NCBI GenBank assembly: GCA_023262365.1
Contig: JALRBF010000200.1
Span: 1 to 15,047 of the forward strand
Source of the DNA: Burkholderiaceae bacterium
Lineage (GTDB): Bacteria; Pseudomonadota; Gammaproteobacteria; Burkholderiales; Burkholderiaceae_C
Direction of reading: 5' to 3'
Length of the DNA stretch: 15,047 bases
The notes under the pieces are model-generated. The model had not been told where the DNA came from. It worked only from the letters and a program-made list of their open reading frames with translations, and searched no databases. The translations under genes and the position numbers were made by a program. Shown in pieces: positions 8,217 to 15,047 of this stretch. Position 1 is the stretch's first letter; the number at the start of each line of letters is the position of its first letter.

Positions 8217-8966
8217 ATGTCTGCCCCTTCCCCCTTGTCACTGTCCAACCGCCAGCGCGCCATGCTGCGCGCCATGGGCGTGTCGTGGCTGGCCCCGGCG
8301 CCAGCGCGCCAACCGCCGCCGGTGGCCGCAGCGGCCGCCCCAGCCGCGCCCATTGCCCCAGCTAAGGTGATGCCGGTGGTTGCGGTGGCGCATGGCGCCG
8401 CCGCCGATTGGGCCGCGCACTTGGCCCAGGTTCAAGCCTGCCAGGCCTGTGATTTAGCGCAGCAACGTGCGGCGGTGCTGCTGGCGCAAGGCGAGCCAAC
8501 CACCGCGCGATGGTTGTTTGTGGCCGCCCACCCCAGCAGCCAAGCCGAGCCGGGTTTGGTGCTGCCGCCCGAGCAGCATGCGTTGTGGCAGGCCATGGGC
8601 CACGCGTTGGGCTTGCCGCCCGCAGCCATGATGCTGACCGCCCTGACCAAGTGCGTGCCGGCGCCAGGCCACTGGCCCGGCCAGGCGCACGAAATTGCCT
8701 GCCAGCCCCATGGCCGCGACACCGTGGCGTTGTTGCGCCCCGACGTGGTGATTGCGCTGGGCGCGCACGTTGCCCGGCGTTTGCTGCAGTTGCCGCCCGA
8801 CACCCCGTTGGGCGCGCTGCGCGGACAGGTGCACCGCTATCACGGCACACCGCTTGTAGTCACGCACGCCTTGGACGCTTTACTCACGCGCCATGGCGAC
8901 AAAGCGCAAGCCTGGGAAGACTTGTGCCTGGCGCACCAGAACTGCCCTCCTACAATGGCGGCATGA
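8217..8966 (+). CDS. Divergent uracil-DNA glycosylase (family 4-like) protein, probably not catalytic
   Basis: The 249-residue product has an N-terminal helix common to betaproteobacterial UDG-like proteins ([13 protein letters not shown]), an Ala/Pro-rich linker (about 25-60) and a UDG-superfamily core. Four cysteines fit the iron-sulfur pattern of family 4: C75-x2-C78, then C146 and C162. [14 protein letters not shown] and [19 protein letters not shown] also align with the family. The active-site motifs are not preserved. The usual GEAPG loop reads AAHPS (103-107). The Asn a few residues before the KC cysteine is Ala142. The C-terminal HP motif reads HALDALL (217-223), with no His-Pro. It may therefore be a structural or DNA-binding iron-sulfur protein, or an enzyme with altered chemistry. 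The ATG at 8217 is used; a TTG at 8208 overlapping the rimI stop is also possible. The 3' end overlaps the pyrF start (ATGA). Confidence 0.78.
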   Translation: MSAPSPLSLSNRQRAMLRAMGVSWLAPAPARQPPPVAAAAAPAAPIAPAKVMPVVAVAHGAAADWAAHLAQVQACQACDLAQQRAAVLLAQGEPTTARWLFVAAHPSSQAEPGLVLPPEQHALWQAMGHALGLPPAAMMLTALTKCVPAPGHWPGQAHEIACQPHGRDTVALLRPDVVIALGAHVARRLLQLPPDTPLGALRGQVHRYHGTPLVVTHALDALLTRHGDKAQAWEDLCLAHQNCPPTMAA

Positions 8967-9796
8967 CGTTTATTGAACGGCTGGCCCACGCCCAGCACGC
9001 GCATCAATCGCGGCTATGCGTGGGTCTTGACCCCGACCCGGCGCGCTTCCCTCCCCACCTAAAAGGGCCCGAGGCGATTTACGATTTTTGCCGCCAAATC
9101 GTTGAGGCGACCGCCGATTTGGTCTGCGCCTTCAAGCCGCAAATTGCTTACTTTGCCGCGCACCGCGCCGAGCCGCAGCTGGAGCGACTCATGCAGCACA
9201 TGCGCGCCGTGGCCCCCGACGTGCCGGTGATTCTTGACGCCAAACGCGGCGACATTGGCAGCACCGCCGAGCAGTACGCGGTTGAGGCGTTTGAGCGCTA
9301 CTTGGCCGACGCGGTGACGCTGTCGCCCTTTATGGGGCTGGACTCGGTGCAGCCGTATCTGCGGTACCCGGGCAAGGGCGCGTTTTTGTTGTGCCGTACC
9401 TCCAACCCCGGGGGGGACGACTTGCAATCGCAGGTGCTGGGTGGCGTACCCGGCCAGCCCAAAATGTTCGAGCACATCGCGCGCCTAGCGCAAGGGCCGT
9501 GGAACGAAAACGGCCAGTTGGGTTTGGTGGTAGGGGCCACTTACCCCGACGAAATCGCCCGTGTGCGCGCGCTCGCCCCCAAGCTGCCGCTGCTGGTGCC
9601 TGGGGTGGGCGCCCAAGGCGGCGACGCCCAGGCCACGGTGCGTGCGGCGTTGCCCACGCCTGAGGCGGGCATGGTGGTGGTCAACTCGTCGCGCGCCATT
9701 TTGTACGCCTCAAGCGGGGCTGACTTTGCGCTGGCCGCACGCGCCGCCGCGCAGGCCACCCGCCACGCCTTGCAAACCCCGCCGCACCTGGCTTAA
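8963..9796 (+). CDS. pyrF: Orotidine 5'-phosphate decarboxylase (type 2)
   Basis: PyrF decarboxylates OMP to UMP, the last step of de novo pyrimidine synthesis. The 277-residue length and the sequence pattern match the longer type 2 family. Key sites are [13 protein letters not shown] (18-30), AFKPQIAYF (56-64), [15 protein letters not shown] (92-106) with the catalytic Lys and Asp residues, a [10 protein letters not shown] block, [14 protein letters not shown], and [10 protein letters not shown] near the phosphate-binding end. ATG 8963 is chosen because MTFIERLA begins the conserved domain. The frame is open far upstream (to 8510), but that stretch lies over the preceding gene and has no PyrF similarity. 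The ATG overlaps the previous stop (ATGA), and a TACAAT box lies seven bases ahead. The TAA stop shares TTAA with the opposing uvrA stop. Confidence 0.96.
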   Translation: MTFIERLAHAQHAHQSRLCVGLDPDPARFPPHLKGPEAIYDFCRQIVEATADLVCAFKPQIAYFAAHRAEPQLERLMQHMRAVAPDVPVILDAKRGDIGSTAEQYAVEAFERYLADAVTLSPFMGLDSVQPYLRYPGKGAFLLCRTSNPGGDDLQSQVLGGVPGQPKMFEHIARLAQGPWNENGQLGLVVGATYPDEIARVRALAPKLPLLVPGVGAQGGDAQATVRAALPTPEAGMVVVNSSRAILYASSGADFALAARAAAQATRHALQTPPHLA

Positions 9797-12663
9797 GTTG
9801 TCAGCAGTCGACGCAGGTAGCGTCCGGTGTGGCTGGTGGGGCAGGCGGCCACCGTCTCCGGCGTGCCTTGGCACACCAGCTGCCCGCCGGCGTCGCCCCC
9901 CTCTGGGCCGAGGTCAATCACCCAGTCGGCGGTTTTGATCACGTCCAGGTTGTGCTCAATCACCACCAGCGTGTTGCCCGCGTCGCGCAAGCGGTGCAGC
10001 ACCTCAAGCAGCAGTGCGATGTCGGCAAAGTGCAGCCCGGTGGTGGGTTCGTCCAGCACGTACAAGGTGCGCCCGTTTTGGCGTTTGCTTAATTCCAGGG
10101 CAAGCTTGATGCGCTGGGCCTCTCCACCCGAGAGCGTGGTGGCGTTTTGCCCCAGACGCAGGTAGCCCAAGCCCACGTCAAGCAGGGTTTGCAGTTTGCG
10201 ACGCATGGCCGGCATGGCCTCAAAAAAAGCCAAGGCCTGTGTTACCGTCAGGTTCAAAATCTCACCAATGTGCAAGCCCTTGTAGCGCACCTCAAGGGTT
10301 TCGCGGTTGTAGCGCACGCCCTGGCACACCTCGCAGGTCACGTACACGTCGGGCAAAAAGTGCATCTCCACTCGGGTCACGCCGTCGCCTTGACAGGCTT
10401 CGCAGCGCCCGCCGGCCACGTTAAACGAAAAACGCCCCGGGCCATAGCCGCGCTCGCGGGCGGTGGGGGTTTCGGCCATGAGGTCGCGAATCAGTCCAAA
10501 CACGCCGGTGTAAGTGGCTGGGTTGCTGCGCGGCGTGCGGCCAATGGGCGACTGGTCAACGCTGACCACATGGTCCACGTGCTGGTGGCCCAAAAGGTCG
10601 TCATGGTCGGCGGCCTCGGTGCTGGCCCGGTGCACCAGTCGGCTCATGGCGCGCAGCAAGGTGTCGTTCACCAAGGTGCTCTTGCCTGAGCCCGAGACGC
10701 CTGTCACGCACGTCATCAGCCCCACCGGAAACGCCACATCCAAGCCTCGCAGCGTGTGACCACGCGCGCCGCGTACCTCGATTTGGCGTGCCGGGTCGGG
10801 TGCCACACGCTGGGTGGGCACGGCTATCGTTTGCGCGCCGCTAAGGTATTGGCCGGTGAGCGACGCGGGCATGCTTTGCAGCGCTTGCGGCGAGCCTTGC
10901 GCCACCACGCGCCCGCCCATGGTGCCGGCGCCTGGGCCCAAGTCCAGCACGTGGTCAGCGGCGCGAATCATGTCTTCGTCGTGTTCCACCACGAGCACCG
11001 TGTTGCCCAGGTCGCGCAGGTGGCGCAAGGTGGCAATGAGTCGGTCGTTGTCACGCTGATGCAGGCCAATGCTGGGCTCGTCTAACACATACATTACCCC
11101 CGATAGGCCCGAGCCAATTTGACTGGCCAGCCGAATTCGCTGCGCTTCGCCGCCCGAGAGCGACTCGGCGCTGCGGTTAAGGTTGAGATACCCCAGCCCC
11201 ACGTTGTTCAAAAAGCGCAGGCGCGCGGTGATCTCTTGAAGCACGCGCGCGGCGATGTCGGCGCGCGCGCCATGCAGGTCAAGCCCTTGACATTCGCGCT
11301 GCAAATCCGCCAAGGTCATTTGGCACCACTGCGGCAGGTTGCGGCGCTGCGCGCCCTGGCCAATGAACACCTGGCGTGCCTCGGCGCGCAGGCGCGTGCC
11401 GTGGCAGCTCGGGCATGGTGCGGGCGCGCGCAAGCGCGCCAGCTCGTCGCGCACCAGGCTGGATTGGGTTTGGCTCCAGCGCCGTTGCAGGCTGGGCATC
11501 ACCCCTTCAAACGGCACCTGTTGTGCCGTGGGCGCCCCCTTGGCCTGTGGCAGCGACACCTTGAGGGTTTGCTCGCCCGTGCCCCACAGCACCGCGTGTT
11601 GCACATGGGCGGGCAGCGATTCAAACGGCGCCTCTAGGTCAAACCCCAGCGCAGTGGCCAGGGCTTGTAGCCACGCCATGGCTTGGGGGTTGCGCCTGTC
11701 CCAGCCGCGTATGGCGCCGCTGGCGAGGCTTAAGCTGGGAAATGCCACCACCCGCGTCGGGTCAAACCGCACCACGTGGCCCAGTCCGTCGCATTCGGGG
11801 CACGCGCCGTGGGGTGAGTTAAACGAAAACATGCGCGGCTCAGGGTTGGGCGCGGTGTGCTGGCAGTGCGGACACGACCAGCGTGCGTTGAGCCGCCGCG
11901 GGGGGCTGCCGTCCATCGGCCAAATGCCAAGCACACCGTCGCCCAGCTTGAGCGCAGTCTCTACGCTTTCGGCCACGCGTTGCCTGGCCTCGGCGCGCAC
12001 CTTTAGCCGGTCCACCACCAGGGCCACGTGTTGCGCCTGGGCCAAGGCGTCCACATGGGCGTCCTCCAGCCACTGGCCGTCCACCACCCAGCGTGTAAAG
12101 CCCATGGCTTGCGCGCGTGCCAGTTGGGTGGCCCATGGCACCTCGGCTTGCGCCGTTTGCGGGGCCAACAGCGCCACCGGCGAGCCCTCGGGCAGTGCCA
12201 ACACCTGATCCACCATGTCGCTCACGCCAAAGGCTTGCAGCGGCGTGTCGTGGGTGGGGCAATGCGAGGTGCCGGCACGCGCCATCAGCAAGCGCAGGTG
12301 ATCCAAAATCTCGGTGACCGTGCCCACCGTTGAACGCGGGTTGTGGTTGCTGGCTTTTTGCTCAATGGCGATGGCTGGCGACAAGCCCTCGATCCAGTCC
12401 ACGTCGGGCTTGTCCAGCCGGTGCAAAAACTGTCGTGCGTAGGTTGACAAGCTCTCCACGTAGCGCCGTTGACCCTCGGCGTACAGCGTATCAAAGGCCA
12501 AACTCGATTTGCCCGAGCCGCTGGGCCCTGTCATCACCACCAACTGCCCCTTAGGGATGTCCACGTTGATTGCCTGCAAGTTGTGCGTGCGTGCCCCCCG
12601 CACCACGATGTGGGTGAGTCGGTCAGACGTGGCCTGTGGGCTGGGGCGTTCAGGGGCGTTCAT
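9793..12663 (-). CDS. uvrA: Excinuclease ABC subunit A
   Basis: UvrA is the damage-sensing ATPase of nucleotide excision repair; it loads UvrB at lesions. The 956-residue protein is complete. It has a first Walker [10 protein letters not shown] (46-54), an insertion-domain zinc site with C264, C267, C288 and C291, and the first ABC signature SGGEAQ (503-508) with VMYVLDEP (523-530). The second Walker A is GVSGSGKST (655-663), and the second zinc module has C754, C757, C777 and C780. The second signature is LSGGEAQ (844-850) with TLYVLDEP (866-873). ATG 12663 ([10 protein letters not shown]) is preferred. The frame extends to 12774, but the added residues are not conserved, and a -10-like TATGAT (12700-12695) would place transcription start inside that extension. 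No good ribosome-binding site is seen. It is divergent from ssb, as in E. coli. Confidence 0.97.
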   Translation of the reverse strand: MNAPERPSPQATSDRLTHIVVRGARTHNLQAINVDIPKGQLVVMTGPSGSGKSSLAFDTLYAEGQRRYVESLSTYARQFLHRLDKPDVDWIEGLSPAIAIEQKASNHNPRSTVGTVTEILDHLRLLMARAGTSHCPTHDTPLQAFGVSDMVDQVLALPEGSPVALLAPQTAQAEVPWATQLARAQAMGFTRWVVDGQWLEDAHVDALAQAQHVALVVDRLKVRAEARQRVAESVETALKLGDGVLGIWPMDGSPPRRLNARWSCPHCQHTAPNPEPRMFSFNSPHGACPECDGLGHVVRFDPTRVVAFPSLSLASGAIRGWDRRNPQAMAWLQALATALGFDLEAPFESLPAHVQHAVLWGTGEQTLKVSLPQAKGAPTAQQVPFEGVMPSLQRRWSQTQSSLVRDELARLRAPAPCPSCHGTRLRAEARQVFIGQGAQRRNLPQWCQMTLADLQRECQGLDLHGARADIAARVLQEITARLRFLNNVGLGYLNLNRSAESLSGGEAQRIRLASQIGSGLSGVMYVLDEPSIGLHQRDNDRLIATLRHLRDLGNTVLVVEHDEDMIRAADHVLDLGPGAGTMGGRVVAQGSPQALQSMPASLTGQYLSGAQTIAVPTQRVAPDPARQIEVRGARGHTLRGLDVAFPVGLMTCVTGVSGSGKSTLVNDTLLRAMSRLVHRASTEAADHDDLLGHQHVDHVVSVDQSPIGRTPRSNPATYTGVFGLIRDLMAETPTARERGYGPGRFSFNVAGGRCEACQGDGVTRVEMHFLPDVYVTCEVCQGVRYNRETLEVRYKGLHIGEILNLTVTQALAFFEAMPAMRRKLQTLLDVGLGYLRLGQNATTLSGGEAQRIKLALELSKRQNGRTLYVLDEPTTGLHFADIALLLEVLHRLRDAGNTLVVIEHNLDVIKTADWVIDLGPEGGDAGGQLVCQGTPETVAACPTSHTGRYLRRLLTT

Positions 12664-12694
12664 GGCAGTGAAATCAAAAAACAGGCAACCTGAC

Positions 12695-12700
12695 ATCATA
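12695..12700 (-). promoter_or_regulatory. Possible -10 element for uvrA
   Basis: Read on the minus strand, 12700 to 12695 is TATGAT, five of six matches to the sigma-70 -10 consensus. Transcription would begin near 12688 and give a leader of about 25 nt to the ATG at 12663. No convincing -35 element is found at 16-18 bp, so this remains a candidate. Confidence 0.35.
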
Positions 12701-12736
12701 AGCGCCAAGCGTGCGCAAGACCCAGTCGGCTTGGGG

Positions 12737-12742
12737 CACAAT
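12737..12742 (+). promoter_or_regulatory. Possible -10 element for ssb
   Basis: CACAAT followed by AAG resembles a sigma-70 -10 element and would start transcription near 12749, leaving a leader of about 44 nt before ssb. The region where a -35 should lie (about 12713-12720) has no good match, so the call is weak. Confidence 0.28.
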
Positions 12743-12751
12743 AAGCAGCAA

Positions 12752-12767
12752 GAGGGAGGTCTCCCTC
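12752..12767 (+). promoter_or_regulatory. Stem-loop in the ssb leader
   Basis: GAGGGAG (12752-12758) and CTCCCTC (12761-12767) are perfect inverted repeats separated by GT. As RNA this gives a six-pair stem with a GGUC loop. It lies 13 nt before the ssb ribosome-binding site. It has no U-tract, so it does not look like a terminator. It could stabilise the 5' end of the mRNA, or act as an operator on DNA. Confidence 0.4.
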
Positions 12768-12792
12768 GTTGCACATTCAGAGGAGGTAGGGC

Positions 12793-13263
12793 ATGGCATC
12801 AGTGAATAAAGTGATTTTGGTAGGCAACTGCGGGCGCGACCCTGAGGTGCGTTACCTGCCCTCGGGGCAGGCCGTGGCCAACGTCAGCGTGGCCACCAGC
12901 AGCCGCCGCAAAGACCGCACCAGCGGCGAGATGGTTGAGGACACGCAGTGGCACCGCATCACGTTTTACGACCGGCTGGCAGAAATCGCGGGCGAGTACA
13001 TCAAAAAAGGGCGCCCCATTTACGTTGAGGGCCGTCTGAAGTACGGCAGCTACACCGACCAAAAGACCGGCCAAGAACGCCATACGGTGGACATCATCGC
13101 AAGCGAACTGCAACTGCTGGGCGGGCGCGAAGGTTCAGGCAGCCCCGACACCGCAGCCCGCGCCCCGCGGCCAGCGGCGCAGGCCGCCGCCCCCGCGGCC
13201 AGCAAGCCCGCCGGTGGCAACGGCGGCGGCTTTGACGACTTGGACGACGACATTCCGTTTTAG
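12793..13263 (+). CDS. ssb: Single-stranded DNA-binding protein
   Basis: SSB coats single-stranded DNA in replication, recombination and repair, and recruits partners through its C-terminal tip. The 156-residue protein has an OB-fold domain at about residues 1-112: [18 protein letters not shown] at the start, then [19 protein letters not shown], and [17 protein letters not shown]. An Ala/Pro/Gly linker follows (about 113-147), then the acidic tip DDLDDDIPF (148-156), the conserved partner-binding peptide. It has a strong ribosome-binding site, AGGAGGT (12781-12787), five bases before the ATG. It is transcribed away from uvrA. The TAG stop shares TTAG with the stop of the opposing mnmA gene. 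Confidence 0.97.
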   Translation: MASVNKVILVGNCGRDPEVRYLPSGQAVANVSVATSSRRKDRTSGEMVEDTQWHRITFYDRLAEIAGEYIKKGRPIYVEGRLKYGSYTDQKTGQERHTVDIIASELQLLGGREGSGSPDTAARAPRPAAQAAAPAASKPAGGNGGGFDDLDDDIPF

Positions 13264-14384
13264 TCAAAGGCCTGGGCTATCACCCCGCCGCCCAAGCACA
13301 CCTCGCCGTCGTACACCACGGCGCTTTGGCCGGGTGTAACCGCCCACTGCGGCTCATCAAAACGCAGCGAAAAATCGCCGCCTTGCGAGCCGTTTGTCCA
13401 GTGGCAGGCGGCGTCGGCTTGACGGTAACGCGTCTTGGCGTGGTACGCCGCTGGCGGTGGCGGCTTGCCGCTGCACCAGCTGCACTGTGCGGCCTGCAGC
13501 CCGTTTGACAACAACCACGGGTGGTCGTGCCCTTGCACCACCACCAGCGCGTTGCGCGCCATGTCTTTGCGCGCCACAAACCACGGTTGCCCGGCGTGCG
13601 CGCCTTTGACGCCGCCCACCCCCAAGCCTTGCCGCTGCCCCAAGGTATAAAAGCTCAGTCCCATGTGTTGGCCAACAACGCGGCCGTCCTCGTCTTCAAT
13701 GGGGCCGGGGCGAGCCGCCAGGTAGCGGTTAAGAAATTCGCGAAACGGCCGCTCGCCAATAAAGCAAATGCCGGTGGAGTCTTTCTTTTTGGCGTTGGGC
13801 AAACCCAGGCGCTGGGCGATTTGACGCACCTCGGTTTTGTGCAACGCGCCCAGCGGAAACCAGCTGCGTTGCAGTTGCGCTTGGCTGAGTCGGTGCAAAA
13901 AATAGCTCTGGTCTTTGCTGGGGTCCAGCCCCTTGAGCAGTTGCGCCTCGGTGCCGCCGCCGGCCAAGGGCACGTCGCGGCGGCGCGCGTAGTGCCCGGT
14001 GGCAATCACGTCGGCGCCCAGCCCAGTGGCGTGGTCCAAAAACGCTCTGAACTTGATCTCGGCGTTGCACAGCACATCGGGGTTGGGTGTGCGGCCGGCT
14101 TGGTATTCGCGCAAAAACTCGGCAAACACCCGGTCTTTGTAGTCCGCGGCAAAGTTCACGTGCTCCAAGTCAATGCCAATCACGTCGGCCACCGCCGCGG
14201 CGTCAACAAAATCCTCGTTGGCGCTGCAGTAGCCGGTGTCGTCGTCGTCGTCCCAGTTCTTCATGAACAGGCCAACCACCTCGTGCCCCTGCTGCTTGAG
14301 CAGCCAAGCGCTCACGGCCGAGTCCACGCCACCGCTTAGGCCCACCACCACCCGCCGCAGCGGGCTCAAGACACCGGCCGCCAT
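13260..14384 (-). CDS. mnmA: tRNA-specific 2-thiouridylase
   Basis: MnmA adds sulfur to C2 of uridine 34 in Lys, Glu and Gln tRNAs, using ATP and a sulfur relay. In the 374-residue product the PP-loop SGGVDS is at 17-22, [18 protein letters not shown] at 41-58, and the two catalytic cysteines are C106 ([12 protein letters not shown]) and C207 ([12 protein letters not shown]). [15 protein letters not shown] (152-166) and the [12 protein letters not shown] block (247-258) are also characteristic. ATG 14384 is chosen, four bases after the stop of the upstream permease gene. A TTG at 14411 would add nine residues and overlap that gene. The arrangement suggests co-transcription with the permease. 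The TAA stop overlaps the ssb stop. Confidence 0.96.
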   Translation of the reverse strand: MAAGVLSPLRRVVVGLSGGVDSAVSAWLLKQQGHEVVGLFMKNWDDDDDTGYCSANEDFVDAAAVADVIGIDLEHVNFAADYKDRVFAEFLREYQAGRTPNPDVLCNAEIKFRAFLDHATGLGADVIATGHYARRRDVPLAGGGTEAQLLKGLDPSKDQSYFLHRLSQAQLQRSWFPLGALHKTEVRQIAQRLGLPNAKKKDSTGICFIGERPFREFLNRYLAARPGPIEDEDGRVVGQHMGLSFYTLGQRQGLGVGGVKGAHAGQPWFVARKDMARNALVVVQGHDHPWLLSNGLQAAQCSWCSGKPPPPAAYHAKTRYRQADAACHWTNGSQGGDFSLRFDEPQWAVTPGQSAVVYDGEVCLGGGVIAQAFD

Positions 14385-14388
14385 GGGT

Positions 14389-15047
14389 TTAGCCGCCGTA
14401 GGCCTTGACAAAAAACGCCAACGTCATCAGGCCGCCAGTGGCAATCACCACCCAGCGCACGCCGCGTGTGGGCATGCGCTGGGCCACGCGCGCGCCCAGC
14501 AGCCCGCCCAGCGTGGTGGCCACCATCATCACCAGCGCGGCGTGCCAGGCAATGAGCCCGGCCAGCGTAAACGCCACCACCGACCACACCGCCAGCACCG
14601 CCGAGAGCAAATTTTTTAGCGCGTTCGAGGCGTTGAGCCGCTCGCCACACACGCTGTACACCGCCATGAGCACAATGCCCAGCCCGCCGTTGAAGTACCC
14701 GCCGTAGACCGAGGCCAACGCCAATCCAGGCCGGCGCCAACTCGCTGCGCGGCTTTGCATGGCGCGCAGCGGCTGCACCTTGGGCGCCAGCACAAACGCC
14801 ACCGTGGCAAACAACAGCAGCCAAGGCACCAAGCCATTAAAGGTTGCCGCCGGCGTAACCAGCAGCAGCAACGCGCCCAGCACGCCGCCCACGGCGGCAA
14901 TCAGCAACTCAACGAATACCGTGCGCCGTGGCAGGCTGGCGAGTTCGCCGCGAAAGCCCCAGCTGCTGCTGGCGTAACCCGGAAACGCCGCCAGCGTGCT
15001 CGTGGCGTTGGCAGCCACCGGCGGCACCCCGGCCCACACCAAGGCCG
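14389..15047 (-). CDS. TSUP (TauE/SafE-like) family membrane permease, 5'-truncated
   Basis: The visible 219 codons encode the C-terminal part of a polytopic membrane protein and run off the right edge; a TTG at 15042 is an internal codon, not a true start. Family marks are [20 protein letters not shown] at the left of the fragment, a common substrate-pore-like segment in TSUP proteins, and the second-repeat motif [17 protein letters not shown]. Hydrophobic stretches suggest about six membrane segments, including [28 protein letters not shown], a [21 protein letters not shown] block and the final [19 protein letters not shown] members move sulfite, sulfonates or other organic anions; the substrate cannot be named here. 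The neighbouring mnmA is a sulfur-transfer enzyme, but a functional link is only speculation. Confidence 0.88.
   Translation of the reverse strand, partial: ALVWAGVPPVAANATSTLAAFPGYASSSWGFRGELASLPRRTVFVELLIAAVGGVLGALLLLVTPAATFNGLVPWLLLFATVAFVLAPKVQPLRAMQSRAASWRRPGLALASVYGGYFNGGLGIVLMAVYSVCGERLNASNALKNLLSAVLAVWSVVAFTLAGLIAWHAALVMMVATTLGGLLGARVAQRMPTRGVRWVVIATGGLMTLAFFVKAYGG

Noticed and set aside
8510..8962. N-terminal extension of PyrF making a 428-residue protein
   Set aside because: The added stretch is an out-of-frame reading of the UDG-like gene and has no PyrF similarity; the conserved domain begins at ATG 8963.
11339..12208. Plus-strand open frame of about 289 codons inside uvrA
   Set aside because: It is antisense to conserved UvrA coding sequence, with Ser/Arg/Cys-rich translation and no motif or ribosome-binding site.
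12664..12774. 37-residue N-terminal extension of UvrA
   Set aside because: The residues are not UvrA-like, the stretch contains a likely -10 element, and [10 protein letters not shown] at 12663 gives a normal UvrA length.
12664..12792. LexA/SOS box between uvrA and ssb
   Set aside because: No CTGT-N8-ACAG match on either strand; partial half-sites only.
13521..14339. Plus-strand open frame of about 272 codons inside mnmA
   Set aside because: It is antisense to conserved MnmA motifs and its composition is typical of a shadow frame.
1..15047. tRNA, rRNA, CRISPR array, insertion sequence or prophage remnant
   Set aside because: No cloverleaf-like segment, regular repeats, transposase or integrase motif or terminal repeats were seen; the window is almost fully occupied by housekeeping genes.

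Overview
This window is a dense stretch of GC-rich bacterial chromosome. It most resembles a betaproteobacterium of the order Burkholderiales, probably Comamonadaceae-like. The evidence is the protein sequence style, the purC/purE/purK/Sua5 neighbourhood after fba, the tsaB-rimI-UDG run, the type 2 PyrF and the divergent uvrA/ssb pair. The lineage is inferred from remembered family resemblance, not from a search. I see no mobile element, CRISPR array, tRNA or rRNA, and no clear sign of horizontal transfer.

Layout from left to right: the 3' part of fba (class II aldolase) runs into purC (+). cnoX/ybbN, a thioredoxin-TPR protein, lies on the minus strand. Next come purE, purK and a Sua5-type tsaC (+), each overlapping the next by 4 nt. 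dacB (PBP4) is on the minus strand. The plus-strand run tsaB, rimI, a divergent uracil-DNA glycosylase-like gene and pyrF follows. uvrA (-) and ssb (+) diverge from the largest intergenic space in the window (129 bp). mnmA and a 5'-truncated TSUP-family permease close the window on the minus strand.

Functionally this is housekeeping DNA: purine synthesis (purC, purE, purK), pyrimidine synthesis (pyrF), tRNA anticodon-loop modification (tsaC and tsaB for t6A37, mnmA for s2U34), ribosomal protein acetylation (rimI), DNA repair and replication (uvrA, ssb, the UDG-like protein), envelope (dacB), protein quality control (cnoX) and central carbon metabolism (fba).

I found no convincing novel multi-gene system. 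The most notable signals are two. First, a UDG-superfamily protein keeps all four iron-sulfur cysteines but has lost its recognisable catalytic motifs. Second, the packing is extreme: three convergent gene pairs share 4 nt of overlapping stop codons, several same-strand pairs overlap by NTGA, and the divergent dacB/tsaB pair may share a CATG for both start codons.
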